Shown one piece after another: positions 1-9,074 of a stretch of DNA of 64,000 nucleotides. The position numbers and the translations under genes were made by a program. Numbering within the stretch: position 1 is the first letter of the stretch; the number at the start of each line of letters is the position of its first letter. The notes beneath the pieces were generated by a model, which worked only from the letters and a program-made list of their open reading frames with translations, had not been told where the DNA came from and ran no database searches. Where the stretch lies: positions 1-64,000 of the forward strand of contig NZ_JAFMOY010000130.1 of the NCBI RefSeq assembly GCF_019049625.1. The letters are read 5' to 3'. Source of the DNA: Rahnella ecdela. GTDB lineage: Bacteria > Pseudomonadota > Gammaproteobacteria > Enterobacterales > Enterobacteriaceae.

Positions 1-123
1 ATCATCGCTGCCGGACAATGTGGCAGTTACTGAAAAATGTCAGACAGTTTATGAAATCAGCTTCACCTTTCCCCGGCAGTCAACACGGGTTAACAAAAGT
101 GGAGCGGTAATAGGCGCAGCTAT

Positions 124-3100
124 TTAGTACTGCCAGTCATTCAAATCAGGAAGGGGGAAAGAAGGTTCAAGGCGTTTATAATTAAACAGGTTGCTCCTTG
201 CCTCATTCCAGACCCGAATGACCTCCTTCGACGCATGCATCTTCCTTAATATGTCCATAATGTGATCATAGGTTTTATGGTGTACCGGGGGCGATTTGGC
301 CATTCGGTCATTAATGTTTGCAATGAATATAGACAACATACTTTCACTCAGAATAATTTCATTATCCTTTTCCTCACATAATTCACCTTTCAGGAAATTG
401 TGGGGGTACACGTAGTAAAATGTATCGGGGGATTGTTCTAGAAACAAATTGATAAATTTTTGCGGAATGAAATTTTCTATTTCTTGAATATTAAAGTCAT
501 TAAAGACGCGATTCGCAAACTTAGCAAATTTTGGCAGCCAATTATTACAGGCGATATCTTCATCAGCATGTTTAAACAACATCTCCCACACAAGAGGCAT
601 ATATTCTGGATTGGAGTCAACATAAGAGTAAAAAAGATAGTCGAAAATTTTCTGCAATCGCTTCTCATCTGCGGCGTTGATAACCTCGCATAGCAGCTTC
701 TCTTTATCCTTAAAGAATGTCACAACATAATCAAAAGCCATAGGGGCAATAGGACTCAACTCATCCATAACAAGCATCTTTATCAATGCGTTCTGGAGCA
801 ATGAGTTAATATGATAAATGTTGGATGGTGTAGAATGAGTTGCGATCAATGCAATGGCTTCAAATAATGCAGGGTCAAGAGATTTCATTGATTCGATTGA
901 AAGCGCGCTATCTTCATATCCGGGCAAAATGATTTCTATAAGCTCTCGGGGGATGTGTGAAATTATAAGAACGGACGCCAGTATCCATCGATGGTCCGGG
1001 CTTGCTTTAATTATCACTGCACTTACTGCTGCTCGTTCAGAAGGAGTCAATTCTGGCCAGGCACAAACAAGATCTTGTATAACTCTCATCCTGTCGCAAG
1101 TGCTGCGTAGTGCTAACAGGCGCTCAATCAAAGAAAGCCTTTGTGATTGTAGCGATTCAGGTATTTCAATATCCAGAAGAGCGTTTGTTGCATTTAGAGC
1201 ATGGCCATCCCTGTAAATCGTCTGTATTTCAAGAAATTTAACCCAGCTTGTCAGTATGTCCATCATTTCAAAAGGTGTGATTTCTTTCTGAGCTTCTTCA
1301 ACAACATGAGCGAGACGTGAAAAACTTAAATGCACATTTGCATTCAAAGAGGAAAGTGTGATGGAGAATAACCGGGAAAAAACCTGCCAAGGGGGAGCAT
1401 CTCCTGTAGCATGCTCCCGTTCAAATATCACCAGCAATTGCATCATAACATTTGCCTGAGCCGGTTGCGATGCGAAGCGCTCAAGTGCATTCAGGACGTA
1501 ATGTTGCCTTTCTTCGGAGTAGAGATGCCATCCTTTCATGGCCGACTGGAAGACAGAATCTGCAACTACCGGATTTGTTTCATTGAATATTCGTTCAAGA
1601 ATTTCACAATCATTTTCACGGTTAACTCGCATCCAAAGTTTTGCCGCCATTGCCCTAATAAAGCTCTCATTTACACTCAGCAACTTAGCCATGAGTTTAT
1701 GATCGAGTCTCTCCCGCGACGTCTCAAGATGATGAACAATGTCATAAGCGTCTTTGGAAGTTAAGGTGACATTAAAATCTGACGCAATTTCATTCAGAAG
1801 AGTTTCAACGTGTTGCTTGTCATATTCATGTACCCACCTCGTATTAATGATACGTTCACCGTTCATTGGGTACCACGGTTGTCCATTTTCCCACTGAAGA
1901 ACTGTATGGCTGTATGTATTAACTTTTAGAGTCCAGGATGGTAACTGTTCCTGTATATTAGAACTTAAGGTTGAAGTTTGCTGAATTAGAAAATCAAAGC
2001 AGATATCGCGTACGGAAGGATAGCTTGAATCCAGCCCATTAATTGCCAATTGAATGATTAAGTTTTTATTGGAAGCTACGTTAGTTTGTTCGTATATCCA
2101 GAAAAGGTTACTTGCGCTTGCTCTGGCGGTTGATGGAGAAAGGCAGAAAATACCTTTGCGTAACGATCGTTCAATATTTATAAATTCGCGTCTCCCGGTT
2201 TCCCCTAAGAGTGATTCAGCGGCAGCTCGATAAAATGGATGTGTGAAATTCGTTCTTTCCAAGTCATCAATCTGGAGAATGTGTCTTTTCTCCAAGCGAT
2301 CAAGATTATCACCATCACTTGAGGCTAACTCAGGTTCGGGATTGTAATCAGGGAAGGGAAGGACTTGATCTTTTTCGCGACTCCCTAACGAGTAGCCTAA
2401 TGAATTACCAGATAGTCCATAGGATCCTTCACTCTCATCATTTAAAACCCAGGCTAACTCACGATCGCTGATGCTCTCTAAATGGCTTGTGGATAACGCC
2501 AAACCAAGTAAAAGACGTTTATACCCTTCAGCCACTAGCCCATTAGCAAGATCTCTGGATTCTTTCCGTGCAAACCGAATAATTTTTTCAGGAGAGGCGA
2601 GCGTTTCGAGTCTGGAGTATGTCATCGCAAGATAACTCAGGCATCCAGGTTCAATATTAAGGCGGCCCTGACTGATGTATCCGGCTATTGTCTGATAAAC
2701 TTCGGAAGGGATGTGGCTTTCATACTGTGCCCAGCATTTAAGCAAAAAGGAATCAGGCGTATCACTTAAATCATTCCAGTGATGTCCTGAAAGAAGAAGG
2801 TCTGAAAGGTCAATTACATCATTGAGTTCATACAGACGGTCCTGCCCCTGCGCGATAATCACTTTTCTGCCCGTGCGGGCACTGTCGACGACTCGATTGA
2901 GCAACATCCATTTTTCATGCGGTTTGTTAGTTGCATGCGCACCGCCCAGTGGATCATCGATCAAGACAAGCCGATGGCTGCTCACAGGGTCCAGTAAAAA
3001 ACGCTCAGCCACATCTGCATCTTGTGTTCGTAAAACTCGATATCCTTCTCTTTGGTAAGAAGCAGCAATCCACCTAGCCACACTGCTTTTACCCACCCGG

Positions 3101-3939
3101 GGCTTGCCTGAAAGCAGCAGAACATGTTGATTTTTAAGTATGTCGAGAAAGTTATCCTCATCCCCACGTAAGGAATATTCTCTGGGCATGACGGACTCAA
3201 CTGGGTTCTCCTGCAGCTTGGCAACAAATTCTGGCATGATATTTTCTTGAGATGCCCGCCCGGCCTTAATTACGGACCGAAGGCCATTAATCTGCGCATC
3301 AAACAAATCATCTGGAACCAAAAAATGCTTTCGCAGGATTTGCCTGCAAGCTTCACTCAGATCTGCATCTGTGGTTCCATCAATGATAATGAGCCGTTTA
3401 AATGCCGCGATAAGAGATTTTTTTTCAATACCCGTTATGTAGTCAGTGAGATATTTTTTTCGACCAGACTCAAGATTAGTCTCTTTCAACGTTCCAGCAT
3501 GGTGCTGTATTGCATCAATCACTAATTCGGCATCCAGATGCGTGAAATAAACGGCACTATGTTCTTCGCCACGCCAGTGTCCTCTCGGTATAAACTTCTG
3601 CAGAGAATCATTCGCGCGCCCCGACATGACCATTACGGCAAAGCGATGGGGATCGCTAACCAAGCGCTCTAGGAAGAAGTGGGTGGACTCGTAGGCCGGA
3701 AAATGGCTGAGACATTCAGCCAAAAGGGGGAGACCGAAATGCTCTTCTGAACCCTTTACCTGAATCTCGTAAACAATTCGCGTACCGTCGATGTCTGCGG
3801 AAATTTCCGCATCTTCAGCCCCTTTGCCTTCAACTATAAGGCTTGCCTGCCCAGATTTATAAAAGTCCAGAGCAAGCTTTATACAAACCAAGTCCTGGAA
3901 ATCGTATTTTGCCGGCCCAACGGTAGCAATAGACATCAT
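124..3939 (-). CDS. Avs-like STAND NTPase with N-terminal nuclease-like domain
   Basis: 1271 aa. The N-terminus (about residues 10-150) resembles the Cap4/DUF4297 type of PD-(D/E)xK nuclease: a QDL-containing helix, then D43-AEI and E58-IQVK62, matching the D...ExK layout. A STAND ATPase core follows, with Walker A GKPRVGKSS (278-286) and an LVLIDDP Walker B near 324-330; the IDDP form is typical of nSTAND3 proteins. The remaining ~800 residues are predominantly helical and probably act as the sensor. Known Avs proteins recognise phage terminase or portal through such a C-terminal region, then oligomerise and cut DNA; that role is inferred here. It is a lone gene on the minus strand, with an IS remnant upstream and unknown genes further on. 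It could instead be another Cap4-effector NTPase not in Avs1-4. Confidence 0.75.
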   Translation of the reverse strand: MMSIATVGPAKYDFQDLVCIKLALDFYKSGQASLIVEGKGAEDAEISADIDGTRIVYEIQVKGSEEHFGLPLLAECLSHFPAYESTHFFLERLVSDPHRFAVMVMSGRANDSLQKFIPRGHWRGEEHSAVYFTHLDAELVIDAIQHHAGTLKETNLESGRKKYLTDYITGIEKKSLIAAFKRLIIIDGTTDADLSEACRQILRKHFLVPDDLFDAQINGLRSVIKAGRASQENIMPEFVAKLQENPVESVMPREYSLRGDEDNFLDILKNQHVLLLSGKPRVGKSSVARWIAASYQREGYRVLRTQDADVAERFLLDPVSSHRLVLIDDPLGGAHATNKPHEKWMLLNRVVDSARTGRKVIIAQGQDRLYELNDVIDLSDLLLSGHHWNDLSDTPDSFLLKCWAQYESHIPSEVYQTIAGYISQGRLNIEPGCLSYLAMTYSRLETLASPEKIIRFARKESRDLANGLVAEGYKRLLLGLALSTSHLESISDRELAWVLNDESEGSYGLSGNSLGYSLGSREKDQVLPFPDYNPEPELASSDGDNLDRLEKRHILQIDDLERTNFTHPFYRAAAESLLGETGRREFINIERSLRKGIFCLSPSTARASASNLFWIYEQTNVASNKNLIIQLAINGLDSSYPSVRDICFDFLIQQTSTLSSNIQEQLPSWTLKVNTYSHTVLQWENGQPWYPMNGERIINTRWVHEYDKQHVETLLNEIASDFNVTLTSKDAYDIVHHLETSRERLDHKLMAKLLSVNESFIRAMAAKLWMRVNRENDCEILERIFNETNPVVADSVFQSAMKGWHLYSEERQHYVLNALERFASQPAQANVMMQLLVIFEREHATGDAPPWQVFSRLFSITLSSLNANVHLSFSRLAHVVEEAQKEITPFEMMDILTSWVKFLEIQTIYRDGHALNATNALLDIEIPESLQSQRLSLIERLLALRSTCDRMRVIQDLVCAWPELTPSERAAVSAVIIKASPDHRWILASVLIISHIPRELIEIILPGYEDSALSIESMKSLDPALFEAIALIATHSTPSNIYHINSLLQNALIKMLVMDELSPIAPMAFDYVVTFFKDKEKLLCEVINAADEKRLQKIFDYLFYSYVDSNPEYMPLVWEMLFKHADEDIACNNWLPKFAKFANRVFNDFNIQEIENFIPQKFINLFLEQSPDTFYYVYPHNFLKGELCEEKDNEIILSESMLSIFIANINDRMAKSPPVHHKTYDHIMDILRKMHASKEVIRVWNEARSNLFNYKRLEPSFPLPDLNDWQY

Positions 3940-4155
3940 TAAGTCCCGTTAAAATATGCACGTTCCTGAATTGAACTGTCATGCTTGTCACATATTCAAT
4001 GCGTTCTCAAACAAACAGATTTCTCCAGATCATTACCTATGAATCATACCTGAGTGTTGTACCAGTTTTCATTGGCGCGTTCATAAAAAATGGTTGGCTT
4101 GGGTGGGCAATAGTCTAAGCCTGTTAGAGAAAGGAATCGCAATGCGCGGATGGAT

Positions 4156-4434
4156 TGACCTGCCCACAGTATTAGGTACAACCGTCAGTTAGTGATGTCG
4201 GTTTGTTTAACCTCGGGCACCTCCATACCGCCATACTTCTTACGGCAGGTGTAAAAGGTGGTGTCGGAAATGGCGTTCTTACGGCAGAGCTCACGGGCAG
4301 AAACCCCGGCTTCAGCTTCGCGGAGGATACTGATGATCTGTTCGTCGGAAAAACGCTTCTTCATGGGATGTCCTCATGTGTCTTTTGAAGGCAATACTAA
4401 CACCACGGTGTATTAATCAACGGGGAGCAGGTCA
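4156..4434 (-). mobile_element. Internally deleted IS3-family (IS407-like) element, 279 bp
   Basis: The two ends carry terminal inverted repeats reading inward: TGACCTGCTCCCCG on the minus strand from 4434 and TGACCTGCCCACAG on the plus strand from 4156. Both are followed by similar ATTA/GTACA-like sequence. A 3-bp direct repeat GAT flanks the element (4153-4155 and 4435-4437), the size expected for some IS3-family target duplications. Inside is only the start of orfA (4185-4364), so the transposase is gone. The rest of the 3940-4674 intergenic stretch holds the upstream region of the STAND gene and no other gene that I can see. Confidence 0.55.
4185..4364 (-). pseudogene. IS3-family OrfA N-terminal fragment
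   Basis: 59 codons starting MKKRFSDEQIISILREAE, then GVSARELCRKNAISDTTFY. This is the helix-turn-helix start of IS407-group OrfA proteins, which normally run to about 88 aa. Homology stops after the KKYGGMEVPEVK region, where the frame meets the far terminal repeat and ends with TDITN. An expected Trp in FYTWRKK is Cys here. The leucine-zipper part of OrfA and all of OrfB are missing, so it cannot transpose on its own. Confidence 0.8.
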
Positions 4435-4674
4435 GATCCTGCAATATTGGCATTACATCAATTCTCTTTATTATGACCGTTATTGCTTCAGGAAGAGAAA
4501 CTACCACTGTGTTTATTAGATTTTTTTAGCGTAAATGATGATGTAACTGCAAATTGAGGGGGGTGCCGGCGCAAAGTCTCCTTTGATTTTATCATGGTTG
4601 AGGAAGCGTAATTTTACCGTCCCACCCAATAAATACGAACGCTTAAATACAAATCGGAGAGATCCTAAAGGAAA

Positions 4675-5448
4675 TTATGATTCGTCTTTTTTCTGAGATT
4701 TGTCCTGCAAGTCAGGAAGCGCAATAGTTGATGCATTAACCTTTTTAACTGATTTCTTCTTACTAGCTATTTTCCCGGTTATTTTCATAATACTTTTATC
4801 ACGTAAAATAGATCGGCGTATAAAGTCTTCTGTGATAGTTAATAGTGATTTGAACTCGCTTTTATTCGGTGACCAGGCACGGTGTGCAGCAGCGCTTCCT
4901 GCTTCCGTAACGATAATTAACTGACTCTTCTCAATTTCTCCTATGAACCCGTCTTCCGCGAGTTTTTCAACTTTTTTTCCGAGTGGCAGGGTAGGCAATA
5001 TATTCAGAACCTCAGATGTACGATCAAACGCCGTTCTTAAACCAATTGAAGCCAAAATATAAGATTTATTATAATAAGCCTGATACATTTCATTAAGAAT
5101 AAGGTAGAGCTGATGATCTATATCTGCAATATCATCAACCCACTGTGGTCGATGTTCAAGTGACCCTGGATACGTATCTAATCTGTAATTGGCTGAAACT
5201 ACTGTTTTTCCTTCATCATCATATTCATATTCATATTCATAATCAAAATCTTCGCTATGCCATGATTTTGATTGATAAAAAACAGTATCGCATCCCTTGC
5301 ATTGCAGCAGGCGATATTCTGTTCCCCAGTGAGCAGAATACCCCCCTCGTCCACTGCTCCACCTTCTATCAGTCTCTCCGATAATTATGCAGTTTCTTTC
5401 TCCATTACATTCTTGACACTTTGCTCGAAAACAATCTTTTTCTATCAT
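4675..5448 (-). CDS. DUF4145-domain protein with zinc-ribbon-like N-terminus
   Basis: 257 aa. Two CxxC pairs (C11-C14 and C50-C53) look like a zinc ribbon. An acidic Tyr/Asp/Glu-rich stretch lies at about 66-79. The following helical part (about 110-215) carries the DUF4145 pattern: repeated sampling of a helical bundle with a GLRTAFDR element and an AAHRAWSP segment. The C-terminus is lysine-rich. DUF4145 domains occur in restriction and other defence proteins, but no activity is established. It is the third gene of an apparent operon with the DUF3307 protein (32-bp gap) and the SatD-like protein, so a shared function is likely. It is not associated here with a restriction subunit. Confidence 0.7.
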   Translation of the reverse strand: MIEKDCFRAKCQECNGERNCIIIGETDRRWSSGRGGYSAHWGTEYRLLQCKGCDTVFYQSKSWHSEDFDYEYEYEYDDEGKTVVSANYRLDTYPGSLEHRPQWVDDIADIDHQLYLILNEMYQAYYNKSYILASIGLRTAFDRTSEVLNILPTLPLGKKVEKLAEDGFIGEIEKSQLIIVTEAGSAAAHRAWSPNKSEFKSLLTITEDFIRRSILRDKSIMKITGKIASKKKSVKKVNASTIALPDLQDKSQKKDES

Positions 5449-5480
5449 TCGCCCTCCTGATTCTTTCTTTTAAAACACAT

Positions 5481-6503
5481 TTATACAAACGGATTAATAA
5501 GACTATCGATAAACTTCGTCAAATCGCCAGGTGAAATGTAATGCTTAACCACAAGTGAGACCAAAAAGGTCATAAACAAGCTGACAAAGGTACCAAGCAT
5601 AATGTACTCGGAACGATGACTATCATTATCATCCTTCAAATCATTGAATCTAAACGCTGTTTTTATTGCCATCATGGCTGCAATTGCTGTAAACTGCCCG
5701 AACATAAAAAAAGTAAATATCATCACGCGCTCTACATACCCTATCCATTGCCCCCCTTTATTTGATGTAAACGCTTCTTTAGATTCTATGCTTATATCAA
5801 CATTTGGTATTTCACTTACAATAATCTCTGCGCGGTCCTTGTAGTCTGTATACACTTTCTTTACAGCGGCTGGTGCACATGATGTATCGTCCATAAGCGC
5901 ATTAAGCTTTACTTTAAGATTCTCTTCTAACATTTTTGAAATATGGCTTTTAGTTACTTTGATATGTGTTATTTTTGTTTCAGCCATTGCCATGTTGAGG
6001 AATTTTTCAACAAACAATGATACTGGCCTTAGGAGGATGAGTAAACCACACATTATTGTAATAATGCTGGTCATTCCTTTTATGTGCTCATTTTTGATGG
6101 GTGTGAATTTCAATAACTCGAATTTATATATAATGCTCACAATTATCAATATCGTTGACAAGTGAATTACTTGATCTGCCATGAAGAGGTGTAGATCTTT
6201 ATTAGCGAACTTTTTCTTTGTAAGTTCTTTCAAAACGTCCGTTATCAGATGGATAACTGCATAAATCGCACCCAGGCACAGTACAGGAATTGAAAAATGA
6301 CAGAAATTACCACCCATTAAGTAAAACCAAACAAATAATCCGAGACAAAAAGCTAAAAAGTGTTCGCAAACATGTGTAATATGACCCCAAGCGGCCTTTT
6401 TCCTACCGTATTTTCCTGATTTATTTTCAACCATAATAGTACTTTGAGTATAAAAATCAGCGATGAGATGCGCCAATAGCAAAATAAGTGCAAGATAGAA
6501 CAT
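5481..6503 (-). CDS. DUF3307 integral membrane protein (SatE-like)
   Basis: 340 aa. The N-terminus has the DUF3307 signature: hydrophobic helices with HLIADFYTQS near residue 12 and a conserved H-x-x-TDVLKE motif around 84-92. There are about four hydrophobic segments in the first half, a soluble insert (about 180-255), then two more membrane segments (about 258-282 and 298-325). The start ATG (6503-6501) immediately follows the stop of the SatD-like gene (6506-6504), which implies translational coupling. In streptococci a DUF3307 protein (SatE) is encoded beside SatD; here the pair recurs in a Gram-negative background. Its molecular role is unknown. Confidence 0.7.
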   Translation of the reverse strand: MFYLALILLLAHLIADFYTQSTIMVENKSGKYGRKKAAWGHITHVCEHFLAFCLGLFVWFYLMGGNFCHFSIPVLCLGAIYAVIHLITDVLKELTKKKFANKDLHLFMADQVIHLSTILIIVSIIYKFELLKFTPIKNEHIKGMTSIITIMCGLLILLRPVSLFVEKFLNMAMAETKITHIKVTKSHISKMLEENLKVKLNALMDDTSCAPAAVKKVYTDYKDRAEIIVSEIPNVDISIESKEAFTSNKGGQWIGYVERVMIFTFFMFGQFTAIAAMMAIKTAFRFNDLKDDNDSHRSEYIMLGTFVSLFMTFLVSLVVKHYISPGDLTKFIDSLINPFV

Positions 6504-7160
6504 TTAAATTATTCCTGTGATGTATTTCCGACAATTCAGTAATGATTCAATTACCTTGTCTGTTCCTGAACGCTCAATAATTTTGTGTATGTTCTGTCGT
6601 GTTTTTTGTGTTTTCTTAACCAGTTCCGGTGGGTTAACCTCCATCACGTCTAGAGCTTCCCTGAGAATCTCGGCCTGGGGCTTAGAGAGCATCGATATGG
6701 TGTGATCCAGCAGGCTGGTTATAGAGGAAATCGGAAGCATAAAATTTCTTTGCGTTGAATTAAACACCATTTTTTTTGATTTATGCATTGATTCAAGATT
6801 TTTACCTGAAAGTACATATGCCTGTTCATATGCGCTTTCATTGTGCTGAGAGTATCTGTTGAGCATTTCGATTGATAATGAAAGTCTGGCATCCAGATTT
6901 TCGGACTCGTGAACATCTGTCTGAGAAATCAGGTACGTTCGGATGTACGCAGCTACCTCAAGAATGGATTGAGGAGATTCCATCGTAATCTGGAAGGAGT
7001 CACCACGAAAGAATTCAGTTTTTGAAATGCCGTACCAGTCGTGACGGGAAACTTCACTTAGGAGCGTATTTGCCAACTCTCTGTACGTAATACCACGCTC
7101 TTTACCGTCACTTGAGTTAACCAAGTCGCCAGTAATAACACCTATGTATCTGTTTTCCAT
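6504..7160 (-). CDS. SatD-like protein with possible C-terminal HTH
   Basis: 218 aa. It opens YIGVITGDLVNSS (D12) and later has FFRGDSFQI (D54); this two-aspartate pattern is typical of the SatD family and recalls the metal-binding aspartates of class III nucleotidyl cyclases, although cyclase activity is not shown. The C-terminal ~65 residues contain a helix-turn-helix-like stretch (PPELVKKTQKTRQNIHKIIE, about 173-192). First gene of the three-gene minus-strand operon, preceded by a sigma70-like promoter and two palindromic operators. I infer that this protein may bind those operators and autoregulate. A partial copy of the gene start lies at 7626-7703. Confidence 0.65.
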   Translation of the reverse strand: MENRYIGVITGDLVNSSDGKERGITYRELANTLLSEVSRHDWYGISKTEFFRGDSFQITMESPQSILEVAAYIRTYLISQTDVHESENLDARLSLSIEMLNRYSQHNESAYEQAYVLSGKNLESMHKSKKMVFNSTQRNFMLPISSITSLLDHTISMLSKPQAEILREALDVMEVNPPELVKKTQKTRQNIHKIIERSGTDKVIESLLNCRKYITGII

Positions 7161-7224
7161 AGCATTTACCTTAATGCCTTAAGTGCTCTTTCATTTATCA
7201 TGATGATAAATAATTCTTGACACG

Positions 7225-7252
7225 ATACTACTTATTGATAATTTTTTGTCAA
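7225..7252 (-). promoter_or_regulatory. sigma70 promoter of the SatD-like operon
   Basis: On the minus strand TTGACA (7252-7247) and TAGTAT (7230-7225) are separated by 16 bp, about 65 bp upstream of the start codon at 7160. The -35 hexamer lies inside the first palindromic operator (7248-7266), so a bound regulator would block RNA polymerase. Confidence 0.6.
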
Positions 7253-7295
7253 CCAAATTGATTGACATTAGCTTTTGTCAATCAATTTGGTTGAC
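7248..7295. promoter_or_regulatory. Nested palindromic operator pair upstream of the SatD-like operon
   Basis: Two 20-bp arms (7248-7267 and 7276-7295) are perfect reverse complements separated by 8 bp. Each arm is itself a near-palindrome, GTCAAYCAA-N-TTGRTTGAC, so the site can be read as two dimeric operators 29 bp apart. The first overlaps the -35 box. The likeliest ligand is the HTH part of the SatD-like protein (inference). Confidence 0.75.
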
Positions 7296-7625
7296 GCCAC
7301 TATAAGCTAACAGCGGTTTTACAACGATAATTTGATATAAAACAGGTATAAAAGGAATGGAGTCCCGCTGAAACTAGCTACGTTTTGCCACAAGGTTAAA
7401 TGCTAGGTCTTTCTGACCTTAGCAATAGCTCTGCGGTGCTAGTCTGCAATTCGCTTTGAACAAATTTCCTTTCGTCGTAAGGCTGCGGCCGATTTTGATG
7501 TCCGTATCTGTATTAGACGCTCCCTGATGGATGCAGACGGGCTGAAACCACCTTCCTATGACGTATGGCTCTTGCCGTACTCACGGCAGATATACTCTGA
7601 CAACTCAATTACGGAATGACCATGT

Positions 7626-7703
7626 GTACGTAATACCGCGTTCTTTACCGTCACTTGAGCTAAACAAGTCGCCAGTAATAACGCCTATATACCTGTTTTA
7701 CAT
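7626..7703 (-). pseudogene. Truncated SatD-like gene start
   Basis: The minus-strand reading from 7703 is ATG followed at once by TAA, where the intact gene has ATG GAA. After that stop the codons still match the SatD-like N-terminus (a GVITGD-like stretch and SSDGKER) until homology ends near 7626. It is a decapitated remnant left by the local duplication. Confidence 0.75.
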
Positions 7704-7790
7704 AGCATTTAACTTAATGCCTCAAGTACTCTTTCATTTATCATTATGATAAATAATTCTTGACACGTTACGACTTACTCAGGATTTATT

Positions 7791-7838
7791 GTCAACCAAA
7801 TTGATTGACATTGACGCTTGTCAATCAAATTGATTGAC
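7791..7838. promoter_or_regulatory. Second copy of the palindromic operator pair
   Basis: Arm 1 (7791-7810) is identical to arm 1 of the first copy. Arm 2 (7819-7838) differs at two positions, which makes it an almost perfect palindrome by itself (TCAATCAA-A-TTGATTGA). It could titrate or cooperatively bind the same regulator although it no longer drives an intact gene. Confidence 0.65.
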
Positions 7839-8020
7839 GTCAATATAAGCTAACAGGCGGTTTTACAACGATGATTTGATTTAAAAACAGGTATAAAAAG
7901 GAATGGAGTCCTTTGAAACTAGCTACGTTTTGCCACAAGGTTAAATGCTAGGTCTTTCTCACCTTAGCAATAGCTCTGCGATGATTGTCTGCACCTGGCA
8001 CAGAGCGGACTATCTCTATG

Positions 8021-8911
8021 TCAATTTACGGGTAACGATTCAGCCTGCAACCAGCGCTCAAAATTTTGCAATGCAGTTTCATTGATTCCTGTTTCAACCG
8101 GTTTTACCAAACAAAATGTTTTGCTCAGTTGTTCTGATTGCGGCCAGGGTGCCACAAGCGATCCTCTGTTTAGCTCTTTTTCGACGTAGATGCGCGGCAC
8201 CATCGCCACGCCTTGACCCGCCAGTACTGCAGCTATCGCCATTTCATGAAGGTCATAACGGACACCTTGCGCCGGGTTATCAAGGACTATCCCACTTTGC
8301 TCGGCATAATGCAGCCAGGCTTCTGGGTTCTGCCGCCGGTGAATACGGGGGAGCGTATTTAGCTGTCCAACGATGTTGTTTCCGGTTAACAGGTCGGGAT
8401 GGCACACCGGCACCAGCCTCTCCTCAAAGAGGAGCTGCATGCACATGCCTGCCCAGGCCGGGTGCTCAAAATGAATCACCGCGTCAAAGCCACTCCCGGT
8501 GAGAATGAAGGGATCGGTTCTGGCCGCGATATTCAATGTGATGTCCGGGTATAAGGATTGGAAGCCGCTAAGGCGGGGGATAAGCCAGCGGCTGCAAAAC
8601 GTTGGCAGTACAGCAATTTCCAGACTTCTACTGCCTTCAGGCATTCCCATCACATATTGAGTATCCCGCGCGAGCCGTTCGAGCATTTCTCGTACGTGAT
8701 GGGCGTAGTGTGTCCCCACCGTATTGAGCTTTACCCGGGTTCCCGTCCGGTCAAACAATTTGCACTCAAGCAGAGACTCCAGCCGGGCAATCTGGCGGCT
8801 GATAGCGCCTTCCGTCAGTGATAATTCTGCCGCAGCCCGCGCAAAATTACCGTGCCTGGCAGCAGCTTCAAACGCCTGAAGTGAAGCACTGCTGGGAATT
8901 TTTCTGCGCAT
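8021..8911 (-). CDS. LysR-family regulator (GcvA-like)
   Basis: 296 aa, full LysR length. The N-terminal winged HTH (about 5-65) reads SLQAFEAAARHGNFARAAAE followed by LSLTEGAISRQIARLE, the GcvA/AmpR-type signature. A periplasmic-binding-like effector domain fills residues 90-290. It is divergent from the plus-strand genes at 9075 and 9951, with an inverted repeat between them, the usual layout for a LysR protein controlling its neighbour. The effector is unknown. Confidence 0.9.
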   Translation of the reverse strand: MRRKIPSSASLQAFEAAARHGNFARAAAELSLTEGAISRQIARLESLLECKLFDRTGTRVKLNTVGTHYAHHVREMLERLARDTQYVMGMPEGSRSLEIAVLPTFCSRWLIPRLSGFQSLYPDITLNIAARTDPFILTGSGFDAVIHFEHPAWAGMCMQLLFEERLVPVCHPDLLTGNNIVGQLNTLPRIHRRQNPEAWLHYAEQSGIVLDNPAQGVRYDLHEMAIAAVLAGQGVAMVPRIYVEKELNRGSLVAPWPQSEQLSKTFCLVKPVETGINETALQNFERWLQAESLPVN

Positions 8912-8945
8912 TAATATTGCCTTATTGAAAGGGTGATATCCGTTG

Positions 8946-8966
8946 TTAGTGACTAAATGTCACTAA
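8946..8966. promoter_or_regulatory. Inverted-repeat operator between LysR gene and 9075 gene
   Basis: TTAGTGAC-TAAAT-GTCACTAA is a perfect 8-bp inverted repeat. A further half-site AGTCACTAAGG lies near 9019-9029. Its place in the divergent intergenic region fits a LysR binding site. Confidence 0.6.
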
Positions 8967-9074
8967 AGGTTGAATTAATATCGATTTATTGCCGTAATTA
9001 CAACATATAGCATGAGTAAAAGTCACTAAGGAGGGCCAGCCTGTCCCTTTGAATCTACAGGCGGAGGTGAGCCA

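Larger units (their letters stand above)
7083..7449. repeat. Imperfect duplication, copy 1 (SatD-like gene start and control region)
   Basis: This ~367-bp stretch is repeated at 7626-7993, 543 bp downstream. It covers the first ~26 codons of the SatD-like gene, its promoter and operators, and downstream sequence ending near GTCTGCA. Small indels and scattered substitutions separate the copies, so the duplication is not recent. A weak hairpin (GCTAGGTC / GACCTTAGC) lies near its right end. Confidence 0.8.
7626..7993. repeat. Imperfect duplication, copy 2
   Basis: Second copy of the 7083-7449 block. It keeps the operator arms and the downstream AGCTACGTTTTGCCACAAGG stretch, but the coding part is dead (see 7626-7703). 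About 175 bp of unrelated sequence separates the two copies. No other gene is visible between 7161 and 8020. Confidence 0.8.

Noticed and set aside
4203-4388. 61-codon plus-strand frame in the IS remnant
   Set aside because: Antisense shadow of the orfA fragment.
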